This document shows positions 7,048 to 10,779 of a DNA stretch of 10,779 bases, one piece after another. The position numbers and the translations under genes were made by a program. Numbering within the stretch: position 1 is the first letter of the stretch; the number at the start of each line of letters is the position of its first letter. The DNA is taken from NCBI GenBank assembly GCA_030609765.1, contig JAUWTE010000061.1:1-10779 (forward strand), written 5' to 3'. The notes below the pieces were generated by a model. The model was not told where the DNA came from. It searched no databases and saw only the letters and a list, made by a program, of their open reading frames with translations. Source of the stretch: Acidobacteriota bacterium (lineage in GTDB: Bacteria > Acidobacteriota > UBA890).

Positions 7048-8001
7048 CTAGCTGACGGCCTCGAGGTCCGCCTCGCCGCGGCAGATGAGGTGAACATCGC
7101 CCTCGATCTCGAGGTCGACGAACTCGATCGCTTCCTCGTCGCCGATGATCAACGGGGCAGAGGAGGCTTCGTCGTTCGCGCTGACGGTCTCAGACTCGTC
7201 CGTGGTCTCGGAGTCGGATGCAGGCTCATCGGCTGGGCGGGCCCGGAATCTCACCGTGAGCACGGCGCCGCGGGCCTCGCAGGCGACGGGAGATTCGACC
7301 TTATCGGCCGCCGCGGCCGCGAGAGCTGCGCTCAGGCTCCCTGTGCCTGACGAGAGCGTTTCGTCCTCGACGCCACGCTCATAAACTCGGAAGTAGAGCT
7401 GCTGCTCGTTGACCACGCGAACGAAATCCACATTGGCACCACGCGGGGCAAGATCGGGATGATTGCGAATCGCGCGGCCCAGGAAACGTACGGGCAGATC
7501 GTCCGGGTCATCATGGAAACAGACGAAGAAAGGCACGCCGACCTCGACGTAGGTACCCGTAAGATTGCGTCCCTCGACCCGCATGCGCCGGTTCGGGTGG
7601 ACACACGCCGTCATGGGTAGCCGCACGCGGCAGAACTCGCCCTCCACCCAGGCCTGCACTGGACCGACGTCAGTGGCGAGCAATAGCTCGCTGCCCGAGG
7701 CGCCTTCGTCGACGAGATATCGGGCCACGCAGCGTGCCCCGTTGCCGGAGATTTCGGCGACGGAGCCGTCGGCGTTCCACAGCCGCATGCGAACGGATGT
7801 GTTCGGTGGGTCATCCGCGCCCGGCGGCTCGAGAAGAATGAGACCGTCGGCGCCCACCGACCGGCCTCGCCGGCACAGGCCTTTGGCCAAGGCCGAAGGA
7901 TCACCCTGGAGCACCGCAGTGCGGCCATCGATGATGATGAAGTCGTTTCCGGCGCCAGAGTACTTGGCGAAAGAAAGGGGCCAATCTCGGTCTCGTGTCA
8001 C
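7048..8001 (-). CDS. dapF: Diaminopimelate epimerase family protein with both catalytic cysteines replaced by serine
   Basis: This 317-residue protein belongs to the DapF family, which interconverts LL- and meso-diaminopimelate for lysine and peptidoglycan synthesis. Visible motifs are FAKYSGAGNDFIIID near the N terminus, GADGLILL, NADGSVAEISGNGARC, the GANVDFV loop and YERGVEDETLSSGTGS. In characterised DapF the catalytic cysteines lie in the CGNG and ACGSG/ACGTG motifs; here those positions are Ser85 (codon TCC, 7749-7747) and Ser218 (codon TCA, 7350-7348). The usual substrate-contact GNPH motif reads GVPF. Residues about 256-294 form an acidic, Ser/Thr-rich insertion before the conserved final strand, making the protein longer than the usual ~275 residues. 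The start is GTG at 8001-7999, overlapping the upstream TGA as GTGA. The frame is open further upstream but lies inside the lipoprotein gene. It could be a true epimerase using serines, another isomerase, or inactive. Confidence 0.85.
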   Translation of the reverse strand: MTRDRDWPLSFAKYSGAGNDFIIIDGRTAVLQGDPSALAKGLCRRGRSVGADGLILLEPPGADDPPNTSVRMRLWNADGSVAEISGNGARCVARYLVDEGASGSELLLATDVGPVQAWVEGEFCRVRLPMTACVHPNRRMRVEGRNLTGTYVEVGVPFFVCFHDDPDDLPVRFLGRAIRNHPDLAPRGANVDFVRVVNEQQLYFRVYERGVEDETLSSGTGSLSAALAAAAADKVESPVACEARGAVLTVRFRARPADEPASDSETTDESETVSANDEASSAPLIIGDEEAIEFVDLEIEGDVHLICRGEADLEAVS

Positions 8002-9761
8002 TCCTCGAATACTCCGGGTTCCTCGGTGATCAGCGGCTCGCTGGTATTCCCCATCTGATCCACCGTCACCACGGCGTAGGCATAGCGGACGCCGCCTTCG
8101 GTAGTGGAGTCGAGGAAGCGCGTAGCCCCGATCGGCTCGGGCGTGAGCGCCTCCCATGTATCGTCGATTGTCAGCGGCGCAGGCAGGGGATGTCGATAGA
8201 TGCGGTAGCCCTGGAGGTCTGAGATTGCGGCGGCCCTCCACTGCAGTCGTACTTGGCTTCCGGCCCGCACTACTTGCAGATCCGTGGGCGCGTCGGGCGC
8301 GAAGGTGTCGACGGCTGCGATCGGCGTGCTCCTTGCCCCGGCGCTCTCGCGTAGCCCCGCACCGAGTGGTGGCTCAACCATGGCACGGACTTCGTAGACG
8401 TAGGATTCCCCCCAATCCATCGAACGATCGATGTACGCAGTCCTGGTGAGAGGTCTCGTGTTGAGTGGCGATGCAGAGAGCTCTTCTCGGAATGCCGAGG
8501 AGAGCTCTTCCTGTGGTGTTGCAGGTAGCTCCTCCTGGATTGGCTCAGCGGGCACTTCCGGGGCAACCAGATCGGCATCCTCACTGATCCTGATGCGATA
8601 GATGTTGTACACCAGCGAGGGTGTTTCGAGCAGCCTGCCCCAAACATCGCCAGGCGGCTGATCCCAACTCACGTTGATCCCGGCGGGCTGGCTCTCATCC
8701 ACCCCCGGGATCAAGACCGGCAGTATCAGGGGGATGGGGGTGGGCCGAGGCTCGAAGCCTAGCGCCGTTGTGACGTTGGTTGGCGACAAAGGCACCGGAG
8801 ACGGAGCCAGTGACCTGACCGTTCTTACCTCACCCTCTACGTTGCGCGCCGAGCGCGCTCGAACCGAAAAGAAATAGCGCGTTTTGATTTCGTCTGGCGA
8901 AGGTATTCCCATGGGATGAACGAGATGGACGAGCTCCTCGACGACGCGATCCTCTGCATCCTCGAAAGACATGCGCTGCGGGGCGCCGGCGCGAGTCACG
9001 AAGATCTCTACCGGGATCTCACGTTCGTATTCAATCTCCGCTAGCAGGACTTCCGCGAGCTCGGCGAGCTCGGACGAGTCTGGCAGCAATATGGGTATAC
9101 TCGGATCGAGCACCGTTGTCGGCAGGCCGATCTGTGCCCACACGGTGCTTGCCGCCGCCTCGAGAGTGCGGGCGGTGTTGAGAATGACCTCGGGTGTGAT
9201 GTCCTCATTTCGCCAGACCTCACGAACCGAGGGCGAAATGTGGTAGATCAGCCTTGCGTCCTCATCGCGCGTCTGCCGTCCTTCCTCTTCCTCTTCTCTC
9301 GCCTCGGCAGCCTTGGCGGCCTCCTCCTGTGCCGCTGCCACCGCCGCGGCCGCCTCCTCAGGATCTTCAAACTGATTCCGGATGGCCTCGAGGCGGTCGG
9401 CCTCGGCAGCAACCGCTGCGGCGGCGATGGCGTCCTCCATGATCAGATCGCGATGCCGCTCCAGGGCCGTGGCCAGCAGCGCGACGTCCAGAATCGGATA
9501 GCGCTCCGCGTACACGAGGACCTCGATCGTTGACACTTCGATCGTGTCATTACCCGCCTCGATGCTCGCGGGAGGGAGAGGAAAGCGAAGAATCGCGTTG
9601 GTTCCCGCCTGGGAGACCGTGAGCCGCGTGATGGGCGGCGGGGCCGGGTAGATCGGTGGGCGCGGATCACCGCGGTGACCGCAGGCAATGGCGACTAGGC
9701 ACAGGCCCGCGACAGCGCTAACAATGACCGGATATCCGAGAGATGTTCGGGCTGATTTCAC
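7998..9761 (-). CDS. Large lipoprotein with LptM-like N terminus and fibronectin type III-like domains
   Basis: This 587-residue protein starts with a signal peptide (VIVSAVAGLCLVAIA) and lipidation Cys27, directly followed by GHRGDPRPP. That CG-x-x-G-x-P-x-PP pattern is found in LptM (YifL) and related outer-membrane lipoproteins. Residues about 43-95 form a beta-rich segment. Residues 100-170 are Ala/Glu-rich, probably a helical coiled coil (EEAAAAVAAAQEEAAKAAEA). From about 340 to 480 there is an FN3-like region with VYNIYRIRISED and an EEL-containing short repeat near 413-435. Residues 487-580 form a clear FN3 domain (APDAPTDLQVV, VRLQW, LQGYRIYR, RYAYAVVTVD). The GTG start at 9761-9759 overlaps the hslU TGA, and its own TGA overlaps the dapF GTG. 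It probably sits in the periplasm on the outer membrane; a link to the LPS-transport machinery is an inference from motif and position. Confidence 0.85.
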   Translation of the reverse strand: MKSARTSLGYPVIVSAVAGLCLVAIACGHRGDPRPPIYPAPPPITRLTVSQAGTNAILRFPLPPASIEAGNDTIEVSTIEVLVYAERYPILDVALLATALERHRDLIMEDAIAAAAVAAEADRLEAIRNQFEDPEEAAAAVAAAQEEAAKAAEAREEEEEGRQTRDEDARLIYHISPSVREVWRNEDITPEVILNTARTLEAAASTVWAQIGLPTTVLDPSIPILLPDSSELAELAEVLLAEIEYEREIPVEIFVTRAGAPQRMSFEDAEDRVVEELVHLVHPMGIPSPDEIKTRYFFSVRARSARNVEGEVRTVRSLAPSPVPLSPTNVTTALGFEPRPTPIPLILPVLIPGVDESQPAGINVSWDQPPGDVWGRLLETPSLVYNIYRIRISEDADLVAPEVPAEPIQEELPATPQEELSSAFREELSASPLNTRPLTRTAYIDRSMDWGESYVYEVRAMVEPPLGAGLRESAGARSTPIAAVDTFAPDAPTDLQVVRAGSQVRLQWRAAAISDLQGYRIYRHPLPAPLTIDDTWEALTPEPIGATRFLDSTTEGGVRYAYAVVTVDQMGNTSEPLITEEPGVFEE

Positions 9762-10779
9762 AGGATGTATTTCGACAGGTCCTCGTCCGCAACGAGATCC
9801 TTCAATGCGGCGCGAACATAATCGTCGTCGATGGTGACCTTCTCGCCGGAGCGCTCCGGCGCCGTGAAGGACAATTCCTCCACCACCCTTTCCATGATCG
9901 TGTGCAGTCGCCGTGCGCCGATGTTCTCGGTGCGATCATTGACCAGTGCAGCATACTCCGCGATCGTGGCCACCGCGCCCTCCGAGAATTCCACCTGCAC
10001 GCCCTCAGTGAAAAGAAGGGCTACGTACTGTCGCACCAGCGCATTTTCGGGCTCCGTGAGGATGCGCACCAGATCCTCCTTGCTGAGGGCGTCGAGCTCC
10101 ACGCGAATAGGGAAGCGTCCCTGCAACTCGGGGATGAGGTCGCTCGGTTTGGTCGAATGGAACGCCCCGGCCGACAAGAAGAGAATGTGATCGGAGCGCA
10201 CCATGCCATAGCGTGTGTTCACGACCGTACCTTCGACGATCGGGAGAATGTCGCGCTGCACTCCCTCACGTGAGACATCCGGTCCGTGGCCCCCCTCTCG
10301 ACCGGCGATCTTGTCGAGCTCGTCGAGAAAGATGATTCCCGAAGTCTCGACCCTGTCGATGGCCTCGCGAGTCACCTCTTGCTCGTTGATCAGGCCTTCG
10401 GCAGCCTCACGCTCGAGGTGCTCCAGTGCCTCCGGCACCCGCATCCGCCGCCGCGTTCGCTGGCCGCCGAAGATGTTCGGCAGCATGTTTTTCATGCTGA
10501 CGTCCATCTGCTCCGCGCCCTGGCCGGTGAAGATCTGGAAGGTCGGAAACGAGCCCTCACTCACCTCGACCTCAACACTACGCTCGTCGAGGAAGCCATC
10601 GCGGAGCTGCGTACGCAGCTTCTCCCTCGTCTCTCTTCGGTCGACGCGCGCCTCGGCCGCATCCTCAACGCCGGTAACTGGGGGTGTGGGGCGAATCGGC
10701 GGCAAAAGCAGGTCGAGAAGCATCTCCTCAGCCTGGTCGCGAGCACGTATTTCGACCGAGGCGACATGCTCTTGGCGCA
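9758..10779 (-). CDS. hslU: ATP-dependent protease ATPase subunit HslU, 5' end outside the window
   Basis: The last 339 residues of HslU (ClpY) are present; roughly the first 100, including Walker A, lie beyond the window edge. HslU is the AAA+ unfoldase that feeds proteins to the HslV peptidase in the cytoplasm. Visible parts are the linker RARDQAEEMLLDLLLPP, the I domain with MLPNIFGG, Walker B SGIIFLDELDKIAG, VEGTVVNTRYGMVRSDHILFL across the AAA core, the ELQGRFPIRVEL segment with the arginine-finger region, sensor-2 region TENIGARRLHTIMERV, and the C-terminal HslV-activating tail DEDLSKYIL. All match the family closely. It is the first visible gene of a minus-strand operon; hslV is expected just upstream but is not in the window. 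Its stop overlaps the start of the lipoprotein gene. Confidence 0.97.
   Translation of the reverse strand, partial: RQEHVASVEIRARDQAEEMLLDLLLPPIRPTPPVTGVEDAAEARVDRRETREKLRTQLRDGFLDERSVEVEVSEGSFPTFQIFTGQGAEQMDVSMKNMLPNIFGGQRTRRRMRVPEALEHLEREAAEGLINEQEVTREAIDRVETSGIIFLDELDKIAGREGGHGPDVSREGVQRDILPIVEGTVVNTRYGMVRSDHILFLSAGAFHSTKPSDLIPELQGRFPIRVELDALSKEDLVRILTEPENALVRQYVALLFTEGVQVEFSEGAVATIAEYAALVNDRTENIGARRLHTIMERVVEELSFTAPERSGEKVTIDDDYVRAALKDLVADEDLSKYIL

Larger units (their letters stand above)
6230..7052. mobile_element. Putative non-autonomous mobile element (MITE-like), possibly IS21-related
   Basis: The segment is bounded by long inverted repeats centred on position 6641 and encodes no transposase. 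The arms carry a ~24-bp motif several times, in tandem at 48-52 bp spacing and pointing inward from 6332 and 6950. Multiple repeated binding sites near TG...CA ends are known for IS21-family elements, and the motif start TGTCCGC fits that style. A further pair of motif copies points outward at 6276 and 7006, so the structure may be compound or nested. I see no clear direct target duplication: the bases before 6230 and after 7052 differ. The mobile nature is inferred from structure only; a structured intergenic repeat is the alternative. Confidence 0.55.
6912..7052 (-). repeat. Right arm of the large inverted repeat
   Basis: This is the mirror of 6230-6370, with paired positions summing to 13282. 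It begins at its outer tip within the last codons of dapF: the dapF TAG stop (7050-7048 on the minus strand) lies in the CTAG of the arm. The near-identity of the outermost 61 bases suggests recent origin or active maintenance. Confidence 0.95.

Noticed and set aside
6222..7060. Direct target-site duplication flanking the inverted-repeat element
   Set aside because: The bases before 6230 (GGACAGTG) and after 7052 (TGACGGCC) do not form a convincing direct repeat.
8002..8241. Upstream extension of dapF by 80 codons
   Set aside because: It lies wholly inside the FN3 domain codons of the lipoprotein gene, and the DapF fold begins just after the GTG at 8001.

Overview
The window comes from a GC-rich bacterial chromosome that looks Gram-negative: it has two predicted lipoproteins, an LptM-like CG-x-x-G-x-P motif, HslU, DapF, YgfZ and a CcmI-type domain. 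Gene content and style suggest a deltaproteobacterium-like lineage or related uncultivated phylum, but the taxon cannot be fixed from the sequence alone.

Region 1 (1-1396, + strand) holds the last 44 codons of one probable glycosyltransferase and a complete GT4-family glycosyltransferase that overlaps it by 8 nt. This is probably the end of a polysaccharide or glycolipid assembly cluster. Region 2 (1454-6172, + strand) is a tightly packed run of five genes with gaps of 2, 3, 13 and 12 nt. They are a small lipoprotein with a CcmI C-terminal-like domain, a YgfZ-family folate-binding protein, a UPF0173-type metallo-beta-lactamase-fold hydrolase, a 619-residue exported protein of unknown function with a BamE/SmpA-like tail, and a VanZ-family membrane protein. 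The spacing indicates one operon; no common pathway is evident.

Region 3 (6173-7047) has no convincing gene. It is dominated by a large near-perfect inverted repeat: 60 of 61 bases match in the outermost part, and each arm is about 140 bp. The arms carry a ~24-bp motif that recurs at 48-52 bp spacing in both orientations. This looks like a transposase-less mobile element with the end architecture of IS21-type elements. It lies between convergent genes, and its right tip contains the stop codon of dapF.

Region 4 (7048-10779, - strand) is a second operon transcribed toward the element: hslU (5' end outside the window), then a 587-residue FN3-type lipoprotein, then dapF. Both junctions are GTGA overlaps, suggesting translational coupling. 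The lipoprotein has an LptM-like N terminus and sits directly upstream of dapF, as lptM does in E. coli. The DapF is unusual: both positions that normally carry catalytic cysteines are serine, and it has a long acidic insertion near its C terminus.

The items most worth follow-up are the inverted-repeat element, the doubly Cys-to-Ser substituted DapF, and the LptM-like/FN3 lipoprotein coupled to dapF. I did not find a defence system, CRISPR array, phage or biosynthetic cluster.
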